Part shown: positions 16,901-28,794 of the stretch, piece after piece | Numbering within the stretch: the stretch's first letter is position 1 | Layout: every line of letters begins with the position of its first letter | Assembly (NCBI GenBank): GCA_025266875.1 | Contig: JALLLT010000007.1 | Span: 1,297,218-1,361,217, forward strand | Direction of reading: 5' to 3' | Source of the DNA: Fennellomyces sp. T-0311 | Taxonomy: Eukaryota; Mucoromycota; Mucoromycetes; Mucorales; Lichtheimiaceae | Length of the DNA stretch: 64,000 bases | The notes under the pieces: model-generated | Told to the model about the DNA's origin: nothing | The model's input: only the letters and a program-made list of their open reading frames with translations | Database searches by the model: none | Program-made: the position numbers and the translations under genes

Positions 16901-17631
16901 CCTTGGGGCACGGGTTGCAGCAGCTGCTGGATTGGCCGGAGGAAGTGCAGGACGTATATTGTCGCAACTACGAGATCTCTCTGGATGTCTTTGGACAAGG
17001 CATCGTCACATGGCCGCTCCAGGACGGTGGGAGCGATATACCCGTGACAAACGCGAATCGACATGACTTTGTGCGCGACTACTGCACTCACTTTTTGTAC
17101 TACGCTCAGCGAGACCAACTGCTGGCGTTGCGACGGGGACTGTGGAGCGTGATGGGCGGATCTGCGATGGATCTGTGCACTGCGCAGGTGCTAGAGGTGG
17201 TTGCTTGCGGACAGCGCCAAGATTCAGACCTGGATCTCGCCGAACTGGAACGCGTGACCGAGTATGATGACGGGTACAGTGCTGAGCATACGCTTATTCG
17301 GTAAGAAATTCCCATTTCGCTTCTGGCTCAATAACAAGCCTTTCTCACTGAGTTGATGCTTAGGCACTTTTGGTCGATTGTTCATCACGACATGACTTCG
17401 GAGCAGAAGCGCAAACTGCTGTTTTTCGTCACGGCGAGCGACCGAGTTCCTGTGGGAGGACTGAAGGAGCTTACGTTTGTCGTGCAACGCAACGGACCTG
17501 ACAGCGATAGGCTGCCTACGGCGCTCACGTGTTTCAGCCGGTTGCTGCTTCCAGAGTACAAGTCGCGGGAAGCATTGCGCGACCGGCTAATCACGGCCAT
17601 AGAGAACGCCAAAGGATTCGGGCTTGTTTAA
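13966..17631 (+). CDS. HECT-type E3 ubiquitin ligase with AZUL zinc finger (UBE3A-like)
   Basis: Transfers ubiquitin through a thioester cysteine. Six exons: 13966-14509, 14568-14861, 14923-15718, 15778-15911, 15968-17300 and 17364-17631, giving 1122 residues. Residues 1-145 are Ser/Asn/Gly-rich. An AZUL domain follows at about 150-210, with ligands in GCGRSECTNRFCATG and RLCQHH; the exon 1/2 junction falls inside it. A basic stretch (KKTRRRRRPKRDH) precedes a helical middle region. The HECT domain spans about 757-1122 (FVGGGEEGMDQGGVQKEFF, then VPVGGLKELTFVVQRNG) with catalytic Cys about 1090 in LPTALTCFSRLLLPEY, 33 residues from the end as expected. The start ATG at 13966 is chosen because the frame further upstream lacks an ATG. 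The gene is convergent with the next one; 132 bp separate the two stop codons. Confidence 0.93.
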
Positions 17632-17763
17632 ATAGTGTACCATAGTTTTGCTTGTTTGTGTTTGTTTCCACGTTATACCATGAAGAAAAAGAGATTATAT
17701 ATTTACCAAAAAAAATGCAAAACAAAAAAGCAAAGAACATTAGAAAACGGCAGGATAAATAAT

Positions 17764-19420
17764 TTACGCTCCTGCGCACAGAGCAATGTCGGCGCTATGG
17801 CTGTTGCCGTTTTTCGTATTATCAGGGGTGGACGTGGGCGAGGGTGATGAGGGGGTGGAGGCAGAGGAGGATGTGGATGAGGAAGACGTCGAGGAACGCA
17901 TCATGGGGTAGGGACTAGGAGATCTGACAACTTGGACATTCGAGGATAGCAATGGACCCCTGACGTCGACACCTAGTAACGGTGCCACCGGGCGATTGCA
18001 TATGTTTTCCCACCATTCGTCGAGTATCCGCTCGACTAGGCGGACGGTATTGGGGTCGACGTCGCGGTAGCTGTGTGGAGTGATCATGGCGCACAGTGTT
18101 GCGTGGATTTCTGCTTGTTTGTAGGGTGCTCGTCGCAGCTGGGTATTGATTAGCAATGGGCGGAGGACGCGAAGGTACGCATCGCGGAGCTACACATGCA
18201 CGAGTTATATAAAACGAGGAATACATAAATTGCAGAAAGCTTATGCGTACCGCGGCAGCTTCACGTTCTTCTCCCAAGTCGCACACCTCGCGCAGCATGA
18301 CGTCAACTAGAACGTAGAGGTCGTTGGTGTAGAAGTATTCGTAGAGTGCGGGGCGGGTGAAGATGCCATAGAGAAGCTTGAGAATAAGCAGCTTGACACA
18401 GGCGTCATCTGCAGGTGGAGTGGAAGTTGAGTAACCAAACAAGAAATCTAAAAATACCGCAGTTAATAATACCTGACCGATTAAGCATAAATATCAAATT
18501 AGCACTGAACGTGTTGGACGTCCCTATACGTTCCGCCAGCACATCCAGAAGCTTGTTGTCCTGGCCCTTGGAAGCCATGAGGAATTGCTCATTGAACACA
18601 AGCAGCAGCTGGATGATGTCGTAATTGAATGTCTCGTCCGAATCGTCCACCATCGACTCGATGACGTCCAAAAGGTGGTTGAGAAACGCCGGAGTGATGG
18701 CGTCTAAATCGGAAAAATAGGGTGAACACAAACAAGCGACACCAAACAAAAGCGGCAAATCTCTGTTTACCTTGGTCAGCTGCACGCAGCTTGGACACCT
18801 TGCACATTTCGAATGCAAGCACCACCGAGGTGCCCATCAGCGCATACCCGCAACTTGCAGTCTCCTGCAATATCTTTCTAAACAGCCGGTTCTGTCGGTT
18901 CCGCCGTGCATCGGACACGATGAACTTCATCCACCGCGGATCCTCTTTGCCGGCGTAGATCAGTATGGAATAGGGGATCAGCAGATCGTCGTCATTGTTC
19001 TTCTCAAGAGCATATCGGTGGAGGACATGGCTCAGGATGGTTGTACTGTGTTCCAAAAACAGCCCCGAGTCGATCAGCTTGTAAGCCATTTGCGCTCGTT
19101 CTACCGTCGTCTGACAAAATTCGTCTGTACAAAAAGAAAAAAGAAACGAGGCCTGTTAAAACCAGAAAGGCTCTTGATCCCTCTATGGGAAACATACGTT
19201 GGAATCGAGTGACCAGTCGGATATATTGCGACGTTATCCGTTCAGCGTCTTCTATGCTCTGGCACGGCTGGCGAAGGATGTCGTCGAGTTCTGAAACCAA
19301 GTCAGCAACCTTTTATTTTCTCCATAGAAACAGCCATGGCGACGAAGATCACACATTGTCCATACCGGCATGAAAACTGTCAGCATCGTCGAAAAAGTAA
19401 TCGATGGCATCATAGTCCAT
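17764..19420 (-). CDS. Ldb17/SPIN90/Dip1-family actin regulator
   Basis: Family members (yeast Ldb17, fission yeast Dip1, animal SPIN90) act at endocytic actin patches; Dip1/SPIN90 activate Arp2/3 without a preformed filament. Six exons join in phase: 19420-19366, 19290-19198, 19124-18771, 18703-18473, 18408-18251 and 18189-17764, giving 438 residues. The leucine-rich armadillo-like domain is recognisable from LLYGIFTRPALYEYFYTND, LVDVMLREVCDL and LRVLRPLLINT. The C-terminal 70 residues are Ser/Thr/Pro-rich (PYPMMRSS and poly-Ser), a possible SH3-ligand tail. The ATG at 19420 starts the exon MDYDAIDYFFDDADSFH. It is divergent from the Sur2 gene with 212 bp between the start codons. Family assignment is firm; the exact biochemical role is inferred. 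Confidence 0.88.
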
Positions 19421-19632
19421 TGCTGCCGGGGTGAGTTGATGGAAGAAGGGAAGGGGGTGGGACAGCGAAAGGAAAGAGCTGAAAAAGTGACCAGAAACCA
19501 AAGTGCTGCGAATCCCAGCGAATAAAAAGTACCTCGGGTTTAAGCGACTCCGCGCACAAGCTGTCGTTTTCTCTTCTTTCCCTCTCTCCTTTAAACCCTT
19601 TCATCCCCGTCCACGTTTCTTTCTTCCTTACA
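19421..19632. promoter_or_regulatory. Shared divergent promoter of the Ldb17-like and Sur2-like genes
   Basis: Only 212 bp separate the two start codons. The Sur2 side has a CT-rich block at 19565-19630 directly before its ATG. No canonical TATA box was seen for either gene. Co-regulation is possible but not shown. Confidence 0.5.
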
Positions 19633-20725
19633 ATGATGAATATAACAACCCAGGATATTCTAACCTCACTTGATCCATCCGCGATCGATCCATGGACCAT
19701 CGAGGCCATGTCTGTCTGGGTTCCTATTGTTGCCTACTGGATATACAGCATTGCATTCCACTTTATGATGAAGGCCGAGATTCCGTTCTTTGAAAAGTAC
19801 CGCATCCACACATCTGAGGACATGGCCAAGCGAAACCGCGTCACTCTGTCCCGTGTGTTGCTGATGGTGGCAAGTCAGCAAGCGATCCAGTTCATCCTTG
19901 GTGTCATTGTCATCAAGCCTCCTGCCGATCCTGCAGCACTGTTGCTGAAGCAAGAAGCTGTGCAGGCTCATCTCGCCGTCCGTATCAATGGCTTGTTGTC
20001 ACTTGTCATGCCTTCGTCCAAGAACTCGACCTTGTTGGCAAGCAACCTCGCGTCTGTGCTGTACAACAACGTCTGGCCGTGCGTCCAGTTCTTTTTGGCC
20101 ATGTAAGTGTGATCAAGAGATACTTATGGGTAAAAGGCAAACGGTATTATTTACACTGTTGCTAGGGTGATTATGGACGCACATCAATACTTCCTCCACC
20201 GACTTTTCCACGTCAATAAGTTCCTTTACAAGCACGTTCACTCCCATCACCATCGGCTTTACGTTCCGTACGCATTCGGCGCGCTGTACAATCATCCCGT
20301 CGAAGGGTTCTTGTTGGATACGCTTGGCGCGACCATTGCGTTTGAGTTAACGGGCATGTCTCCCATGCTCGGCATGCTTTTCTTCACCTTCTCGAACATG
20401 AAGACAGGTATACAATGAAATAGGGATGCGGAACTGGTGACAGCAAAAATATTGACGGATTTGGAAATAGTTGACGATCACTGTGGTTACTCGTTCCCTT
20501 GGGATCCACTTCAGTTCATGTTTGGCAACAACGTTGTCTAGTAAGTTTAATCACCATGGATACAGTAATGCGATCATTTTGTTGACACGCAGCTTGTTTA
20601 GCCACGACATCCATCATCAGCCCTATGGCATCAAAAAGAACTTTTCGCAGCCCTACTTTACCTTCTGGGATTGGATACTTGATACCCAATACACCGGACC
20701 TATCAGATCTTCCAAGACTCAATAA
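19633..20725 (+). CDS. SUR2: Sphinganine C4-hydroxylase, fatty acid hydroxylase superfamily
   Basis: ER membrane di-iron enzyme that converts dihydrosphingosine to phytosphingosine. Four exons: 19633-20102, 20166-20407, 20471-20540 and 20593-20725, 304 residues. Histidine boxes are present in order: HQYFLHR (HX4H), HVHSHHHR (HXXHH) and HDIHHQ (HXXHH), with GALYNHPVEG and FWDWILDTQY typical of the family. Hydrophobic segments lie around residues 25-45, 75-95 and 150-160. The length is a little under yeast Sur2 because the C-terminal tail is short. The first of two adjacent ATGs is used. Confidence 0.9.
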
Positions 20726-22223
20726 TTCATTCACAACACAAACAAAATATCTCTCTTCATATGTATTTGCATTAACCCTTTGTAATACCGAGCATTCCCC
20801 GCCTCTTCCATCATCGGCGACTATTGTCTTTTTCCTTACCTTATATTTGTTGTAGTACTTTCTTATAATCTGATTTTCTTTTTTACGTAGATCTCTAATT
20901 TCTGTCGACCGATGAAAATGACATGATTTCAAATTATATAAAAATCGGATGTTTACTTCGCACACCCGCAATGCATGAATCTGAGTATCGGCCTATCCCG
21001 CCTTTTCTCACAAAAGGCCCACCACCCATTGCTTTGAATTGGATCAACCTGTAGGCCCATTACCCCGCCTTCTACTCGGTGCTTCTTTCGTTTGTGTCAG
21101 CTTTTCCGCAAGGGTTACTTTTACTAGCACCGCAATTGTTGATAAACATTGACAGCCCTTACCATCCGTTGCAACACGTGAGTGGCTGATGGTTGCACAG
21201 AAGTAAATGCATACAAGCGCACAGAATGATTGGCCTGCACGTCAATGAGGGGAATACATCAAAGTGTTGGAGGTCAGGCCAAAGTTTAGGTAATATCGCC
21301 TGTGCTTCCTCAATTATATTGCTCATGGTTACCTGGGACTCTTTCCTCCATTAAACCTTCCTTATACAACGGATAATGATTGAGTTTTGGATGGTTGTGT
21401 CGGATTTGTGCACACTGGCTGTTCGAGTGACACCCAAGCAAATTAGTACAACGGTGCAATATGACGGACTGCGCGTATCAATCGGCCACAGTTTTCGACC
21501 GGTTTATAGTCATAAGCCTCAATAAGGCACCGTTTCAGTGTTCTGATGTATGCTATTATGTAATAACGATTGATACATTGTTGGGTTTTTTAGTTGAGTA
21601 AAAGGAATAACCAGAGTGTTCGTTAAAGCGGCGCCTTGGGTGAGGATCTTGCACCATTTATGGGAATAAGTTATCAGTGTAACAAAGCCGGTTACTCAGC
21701 ATGGGCTATGATAACATGACTGGATAAATTATCCATGGTGACTACGACTTGCAATGCCCATTCACCCTTCCATATGAACGCAGGCGGGATCCTGATTAAT
21801 TGAAATGTTAGTTACTTGTGAGTGCTCAAGGGAAAGATCCTATTACTGGTGGGAGCAACCGTGGGAGAGTAATTCATAGCAAGATACGACTTGTGCTGTT
21901 TAGTTGTTGTTGTGCCGTGTCAGAAGGGGGGAAGGCCAAACAGTTCTTCACAATCATCTTGGAAAGACTGATGAGAACAATGTTATGGCTGCCGATGCTG
22001 TCTCTGCTCATCGTCCTGCTTCGGAGCTAGCGACTGGGACTGAACTAGTCTGGTACATACGGCAATGCAATCGCTTGGAGCAAAAAGGGGATGTTCATCA
22101 CCGATTACAGTGCAGTACCCTGACACGGAGCACATTGCTTTCTTGGTTTTCCTTGAGCGTTTCCTTGGATGTCCATGTATCGGGCTATTGCCTATATAAT
22201 GTTGTCAGTTATGAATCATGTGC
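20726..22223. other. Intergenic stretch, start of the repeat-rich region
   Basis: About 1.5 kb with only short ORFs and no recognisable domain. No tRNA or tandem repeat was seen. Confidence 0.4.
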
Positions 22224-23330
22224 TCACCTCCTTTCCATACATTTGTATGTTTCTCTCTTTCCACGATGCTTTGTTAAAAGCGTGGCACTATAAACTTTTT
22301 TGTGATTGTGTACAGACCTGACAACAAGGCAATTCGGCTTAAGCGGTTGTTGCTCCGGAGGAGTAGCATCGATCTCCATTGGTTCTAGTTCTTCACTGGG
22401 TCCATGGACAGAGAAATCATCGCCGCCATCTTCGGTCCCGTACAATACTGGGAACCTGTCCATATATTCGAGCATCAATCTCAATGTCGGGCCGTCGTAC
22501 AAGACGTAACCACGATCTTAGCGTCGCTTCCAGATACAAAAGTGTTCGGGGTTTGCAAGCTGAATTCTTTAGTCTTTGAAGTGATCTACAGAATAATATA
22601 GGATCAGTGAAAAATCATGTAAATGCTTGCAGAGAACTACCTTCGGCATAGAATACTTTGGCAGAGGCTGGCCTTTGTCTAACTTATACAGTTGATACAA
22701 TGGTTGCCGTCCTGATGCCAATTTTTTTACGGGCATCCTCCATGGTAACCCATTTTTGGTCAGCTTCTTCCTTTGCTTTCTTGTATGCTGGAATGCTTGC
22801 AAAACGCTCGTTCAAGGTTATGCAATTGTTCCCCTGTTAGCGGAGCAGTCCATTTTTTTGTACAAGTACATTTGCGAAAGCTTTGTCTGTGCCTGTTTGA
22901 GCGAGCCGAAGGATTTCCTTGGTCAGATCCTGCACCCTTTCTTTCAAATTTGGAGGCTTTGCGGGAGTAATCCGACCTTTCTTTTCCTGAGACGGGTAAA
23001 CAAACGGCTGAACTTATACTTGCATTGACTCCTGATCCAGGTAGCGCAGCACGCACAAATACTGTCGATGTGTAGGTTGCCCATTATTAGACGAGGTTGG
23101 GTTGCCAGTTCCCTTCTGCTTCAGCCACGTCTGGTGTGCCATCAGAGTTCTTGCCGTTCTGAAGACTTCTCTTCGGAAACTAGGCCCCACTATCATCAAG
23201 TTCCTGTCTACAAATCGTTTCCAGCAGTCAGTTTTGCCACCTGTATCCGACCTCGCAATGAAGGTAGGCTGGGCGTTATTGATACGTTTGCACCATATGC
23301 TGCTTTGCAGCTACACTGCGTCCTGCCATG
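22224..23330 (-). pseudogene. Degenerate multi-exon ORF cluster, family unknown
   Basis: On the minus strand coding-like segments follow one another in the right order but in shifting frames: SDTGGKTDCWKRFVDRNLM with VGPSFRREVFRTARTLMAH (around 23110-23260), a helical Lys/Glu-rich part (KPPNLKERVQDLTKEILRL), KKAKEEADQKWVTMEDARK, and DGPTLRLMLEYMDRFPVLYG near 22430-22500. An in-frame TAA near 23014 and at least two frame changes break it. A plausible acceptor (GTGTAG) sits at the 5' end of the first segment. Probably a transposon-borne or lineage-specific gene; I do not recognise the family. Confidence 0.4.
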
Positions 23331-23623
23331 GCTCCACCTCTGGGTCGTCTTTTCAGCGATCTTTTGCTATGCCGATTGTTCGCTATATACATCAAGTCAA
23401 ATCATATGCCCTTTGTTCAATGAATGCTCATGGTACTCTACAAAACTAAATTAAAGTGTAATTTTCCAATGGCTGTTGGAAGTTGCACAAAAGGCGAACA
23501 CTTTCTGAATGAAATTTTCCCATGATGGATCAACGCTATTATAACCCTGTCGCCGCCTGCCCTGACAGTGGATACCTTTCCTCCAGGCTGTCTATAGCGA
23601 GGATTCATAAGAACATAATGTAG

Positions 23624-24330
23624 TTAATCGTACAGGTACATATCATGGATGTGAGCCATTCTGCCAGTTCTGCAAAATAACACAACAACTCGGACCCTTG
23701 GACCTTCTCCATTATTAGCAAGCAATGTTACGGCTATTCCATCAGCGATTGATACAGTGTACTGACGACCACGACACAAATCACCGGATGTTTGGATAGA
23801 CGCACTCAAAGCAGGATTCTCACGTAGGTGCTCAACCGTTATTCGAAATGCTGCTATGTGTACTGCCAGAGAAGAAACGTCAGACGATATTAGCCTCAAA
23901 AGTAAAGGAGGGACATTCAAGTGCCAACTCCAATGTTTTGATTGTAACTGAAGTTCAAAAGTGCCACTTCGTCTATGATTTGCCGCTCAACAAAATCATA
24001 GATATCTATCAGGCTGGAAATGGGGAGAGCAAACCCCTTGGGGAGTAGATGTCCGGTGCGATGGTAGATCGCGCTTTGAATACAGACTGCCGGTATAAAA
24101 CCTCGAGTATTGATATTGTTATGAACGATGGTGACTCCCAAGGAAGCAAAAATAAAGGGAGAATTGTGCTTGCGAATAGTATTAAGAAGTTGATTACTGG
24201 TGAGATCTGAGCCATTCGGCAGGTTGGAAAGTGGTAGGCTAGAAACAACAAACAGAATAAATTTGACCTGCTTCTTCTTGATTTTTGCGGTTGTTTTCTT
24301 AGGACCACATGCGCGCACCACATGCAACAC
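23624..24330 (-). pseudogene. Unrecognised ORF pair joined by a frameshift
   Basis: Two minus-strand ORFs abut: 24330-23917 (contains SPFIFASLGVTIVHNN and YDFVERQIIDEVALLNFSY) and 23920-23624 (contains SSLAVHIAAFRITVEHLREN and GDLCRGRQYTVSIADGIAV). They continue each other after a shift at about 23918-23920, giving about 235 residues. Composition is protein-like. The second half (CRGRQYTVSIADG then a short beta-rich run) vaguely resembles BAH-like modules, which I do not claim. Confidence 0.35.
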
Positions 24331-26027
24331 ATTCTATATTCCCTACCAGAAGTAAATGTTTGTGTAATTATGTGAAACTTCATCATCGACAATATGTTCG
24401 TCCGTCACACCAGAAGCAGCGAATTCATCATGATATCTGGTATGTCGATGTGGGATGTTTTCGGACCGACTTCTACTGCAACCTCCGCGTTACGTGCAGA
24501 TGTTAGGCGAGTTAGCTGAAGTCAGCCTGCGCCTTCACAGCGAATGCATGGGCCTGTTTCTACAGCTACAGCCGCGGATACTATAATTGAAGGCACTAAC
24601 GGAATCCAGGTCTTGCTTTTAAAATAACGCCAACGCAATTGAAGTACTAAATTATAAATAGGATCTTGCGCTATCGACATGCACATTTGTATCCGAGACC
24701 TACAGTGGTAAATTCTCGGGACATTTTCAGTCATAGCAAGATGGCTAAATGAAAGCTTTTCAAGAAGATAGTTAGTGAGAATGAAGAGACTCTTTTAAAT
24801 ATCCGGATAGCAATATGCTTCATAAATTGTACTGGCAAAATTTAACATGGACTTGTGAAGCGATTGATCTACTGGAGAACCCAAAGGTTCTGGTACGTGA
24901 TATTGGTAATTTTATTCTTCAATGACCAAGAAATGCAGCCAAACAAGTCTGGCCGGCTTTTGCTATGAGATTCTTTTAAGCAAACTGAAAATATAAACTA
25001 CTTTTCACCCCCAGAAGTTAGATATCGAATGAGAGGTACAATTGTTATGGCAAAGCGAGGCCATAACGCAAAAAAGGCGTATCGCCGACATAAGTGATTG
25101 CCTACAATATTCGCACACGGATACACACATCGATGATGAGCCATTTGGTAGAGTATTTTTAATTAAACAAATGTAATGATATTGGACCTAGTAATATTCC
25201 TCGGGAAGAAATATAATATTAATATACTAGCACGCCCCCTTTTATATAAAAAATCAATTTCCATTAGCGAGTAAGTGTCTGCAGTATGCTACGAGCGGCT
25301 TACATATAACATTTGCCTCCTCGCTCCTCCTCAAGCAGCTATTCATCGACCATCATACCTTTGATCATGGCCAAATGATTAACAAGGCATCAGGAGGGAA
25401 AAGGAAAATAGAGTAGGTATATATGGGTAAGTCAAGCAAATGTCGAACCTGAAGTGTCAAATAGACCTTCTACTAGCTGGAACCATTAACCGAAAAGCAT
25501 TGGAATAAAGTGCTATTGGCGTCAGATGTGGCTTGGATGAACCTATATATCTTTGAGGGCAATATCGCCTATCTTTCCAAAGCTACCTTGCTACCATGGG
25601 CTGGGAAAGCTTATTCCCTCATACATCATTGCATTTACATATATTTTAAATAATAAAGATGGATATCGCTCCAAGAAGACTCGCCGCGTCTGGCGCACGA
25701 TAGATATATGTTAATTAAAGTTCGAATCTGTCGCCCAGTGTGGCCTAAAGAAAACCAGTATATTAAATGTGAAGGCAGGACATTAAAGAGCAGCCGATGT
25801 TAGAAAAGTAAGCAAGTGATCGAAGTAAACAATGGTCCGAATGGAAATGCTCAAATAGGAAATATAAATAATAGTAAGATGATCATAGCAGAGCCTTAAC
25901 GACCTTTAATTAAGCTTTCTGCATCAGCCCCTCTCAATATGGTACGAATATTGTAGACACTTGCTTTCATGGTCATATTACGGACTTATTCATATACATG
26001 GCTGATGGGAATATGGAGGAAAAACAA
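24331..26027. other. AT-rich stretch without genes
   Basis: 1.7 kb of AT-rich DNA, with TTAATTAA-like words at 25150-25160 and 25715-25725, and no ORF of interest. Confidence 0.4.
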
Positions 26028-27347
26028 TCACAATATATTTTTGGGTACGACAATCTTTTCATCTGGTCGTGACGGCGGGAACCACGATCCCCTGGTCCAT
26101 GGTTCAAACATTTCATCGTCACTGTCGTAGGAAGGTGATCTTAGCATTGTAGTGCTTTTACGCCGCTTTGTTCTGCTTTCTTTGTTGATTATCTTCGTCA
26201 ATAGTTTCGCGTTCTTCACTGCATGCTTCTAAATTTCTATTGGTTAGACATATCCAACGGACATTAGCAATAGTTAGTCTTACCTTCATGTACACTAAGC
26301 GAGGGACACATTTGGTGCGGAGCCAGTGAAGATTTGCAGGTTGGTTGGGCACGGAGAGCGAACCCATATACTGCGCTGTGTACAGTCCTGGGGCCACGAG
26401 TCTTAACACCATCATCTCTCCATCAATGCCGGTTGCTTGGAAGCTTGGAGCAACAATTCGAGAGACCTCCTTTCTCGATATAAATTGACTTTCAGCGATC
26501 TTATCGATGATAGATTTCGATTCTCGAAGCATTTTTCCATGTTCGGAAAAAACTTCGACTTTGGGGCCGCGTCGCTTGCAAATCCTCCATTCTATATATC
26601 ATATTGATCGGCATCGATCGCTGTAACCAAGCGCATATTAATGCGATCACCGAACATGCGTGCTTTCCCTTTATCGCCAAGTAATGATTTTTGTGCAGCT
26701 GTTGATGTTTCTGCAACCGAGTCCCCCCTATAACACAGTTATTACAAGCTTTCACATCAGGCGCTGTCAACCCAAAAGACATGCCGTCTCCTACGAAACA
26801 ACTTGTCATCAATCACAGATACAAACATGGGGGTTCATACTTGGTGTAAAAAACTTCCTCGATGCATTTCCTTGGGTCCATGCGGAGAATGGAGTTCCCT
26901 CGTCGTCATGAGGCGAAGACTATGAGTATGAAGGACTATAATTTCAGCTGTTTGTGCGATCAAGCAATATTAAAGAACACATTCAACTTACATATGAGCA
27001 TATATTTCGTAATAAGGCTCATATTCTGTAAATACATTGTCCTTGAGCATTTCAAAACTCAAGACGCAAGCGTGCTTTACGTTTTTGCTCGGGGCCTAAA
27101 AGTAAGCGTTAAGTACAATACTGAATAACTTATGAGATAGAGCACATACCTCCTCGATCACCTTAAGATCATTAATGACAGAGTCAGACGGTTGAGGCAT
27201 ACTTCGGGAAACATAAGCACGATTCTTGAGCTCTTGCCATGCTGTTTCATTAAATTGCCTGCATTGGGAGTCTGGTTCGTGGCTGTCGTAGGAGGGATCG
27301 ATTATTGAATTCAAACCGCAACTGTGATGTATATCCGTCAATACCAC
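26028..27347 (-). pseudogene. Degenerate member of a Mucoromycota-specific family with a nuclease-like motif region
   Basis: Segments in order on the minus strand: exon-like pieces ending IEE and joining ACVLSFEMLKDNVFTEYEP, then KGKARMFGDRINMRLVTAI, a stop codon (near 26599) followed by NGGFASDAAPKSKFFPN, then MLRESKSIIDKIAESQFISRK and GIDGEMMVLRLVAPGLY. From memory of Mucorales proteins, intact members have a GEFA-type acidic/Lys motif at the place of NGGFASDAAPKSK, followed by a Lys-rich helix and a beta-rich core (GLYTAQYMGSLSVP). Stops and a frame change near 26520 show decay. Function is unknown; the nuclease idea is inference. Confidence 0.45.
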
Positions 27348-27760
27348 TTTGCTTCAGAAATATAACGTCCGGCCGGAAAAAACGTATACAAAGGCTGGTC
27401 GCTTACATCTCCACGGAATCACCACCATTTTACATGAACAAAAGCATTTGATAGCCAGATGATTAGATGCTTTTTTTTTTCATTTGGCTTCCAAAAGCAC
27501 TTTTCCTGTTATGCATGCTTGGTGTCTAGTAAAACAATTTATCAGTTATTTCTTTTAAGAACGTTTTCGGAGATTGAGTACCAACCTTTTTGCATTAATA
27601 TTCAGTTTCAAGAGAGCTATCATCTTCAACAACTGCCACAGAATGGACAGCTGATGCTCATCGTAACGATATTTGCATTGAATGACCGTCTTTCTCCACA
27701 AAGATCAGAGGTCATTCGAATGCACTGCAGCAAACAGGCGGTACAGTCGATGTGCGCTTC

Positions 27761-28165
27761 CTACCGACATTCTCCTATTCTTGGACATTGGGCTTTGCCT
27801 TTGACCGGCCAGATGATTGTATTTTCTTCAACTAGCTCAGCCCTGAGACTGTGGTTCTCCTTATAAACTGCAAAGGCACCAAACATCATCAACATCGGCT
27901 TATGCGCAGTTTGGTTGACGACAGTGTCTGGGACATAGTACGTCCGTCTGGCGTGATGGTCTAAGTGACAATATGACTCATCAAGAAACACCTCCGGTTG
28001 GATAGGCAGCTCATTACGATTCAGATTGCTCAAGCGTCTTTCCAGATATGTCTTCCTGTAATTGACGATGGCTTTGCTGGCATGAAGGATGTTTTGCCTT
28101 TTTCCCATCGCATAATGAAGTTCAGCAAGCTTCAAATCCTCTTTTATAACCGAGAGAGACGGCAA
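27761..28165 (-). pseudogene. Truncated DDE transposase (Tc1/mariner-like DDE superfamily)
   Basis: 134-residue ORF with EVFLDESYCHLDHHARRTY followed by KPMLMMFGAFAVYKENH and NTIIWPVKGKAQ, the first catalytic-Asp strand region of DDE endonucleases common in Mucorales genomes. The usual second block (an HMDGA-S-Y-H type motif) is not found in the following 150 bp, so the ORF is a 5' fragment. Start and helix-turn-helix part are not clear. Confidence 0.7.
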
Positions 28166-28794
28166 TCAAATCCTTGATCCTCGAGGTGCATGCAGATACG
28201 TTTTGTTGTGGCTGGCTGACCGATCTTGGTTCATTCTACCATGAAATTACGAATTTCATTAACATACTTATCCGAGAGTACCTTCCTCAGGCGACCTAGC
28301 TACTTACTTTCATCTTGCAAATTCATGTCATTAGAAAGGGTAATGATCTTCCCGCCGCCGTGTCTCCAATGCAAAAGAGGTCCTGCAACACCTTGCGTGG
28401 GGAGTCGTGGATATTGATGGTTCCAAGTCTTCTGTGCTCACTTATGTACCGATGAGCGATAAAAGATGAAGTTCATTCATCTTTTGTAATGCGCGCTTGA
28501 GTGCGTTTTTATTTGAGTGATGCCATTGTATGCAACGAAATGTAAGTCAAACGAAAGCGACGCGCGTTAGGAATACGAAAATCGCAGTCTTAACGTAGAG
28601 AAATGACATCACGAGGAAGCTCTCTTAATGAGCACTTTTTGCACCCCATATTTTGTATATATCTTTTCCGGCCTGTCTTTACCACACTGCACTTCTTTGC
28701 TGATCGTTCATTGCAGCGTATGATGACTTTTTGGGTAGTTTCACGGCATGCCTTTTTATTACGGATCCGGCATTTGTCTTTATCTTGCTTAAAT

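Noticed and set aside
16513..17118. 201-codon minus-strand ORF
   Set aside because: Lies wholly opposite the HECT exon; no family resemblance.
25700..25760. tRNA-like B box (GTTCGAATC) with an upstream TGGC word
   Set aside because: No matching acceptor or anticodon stem could be folded by eye.
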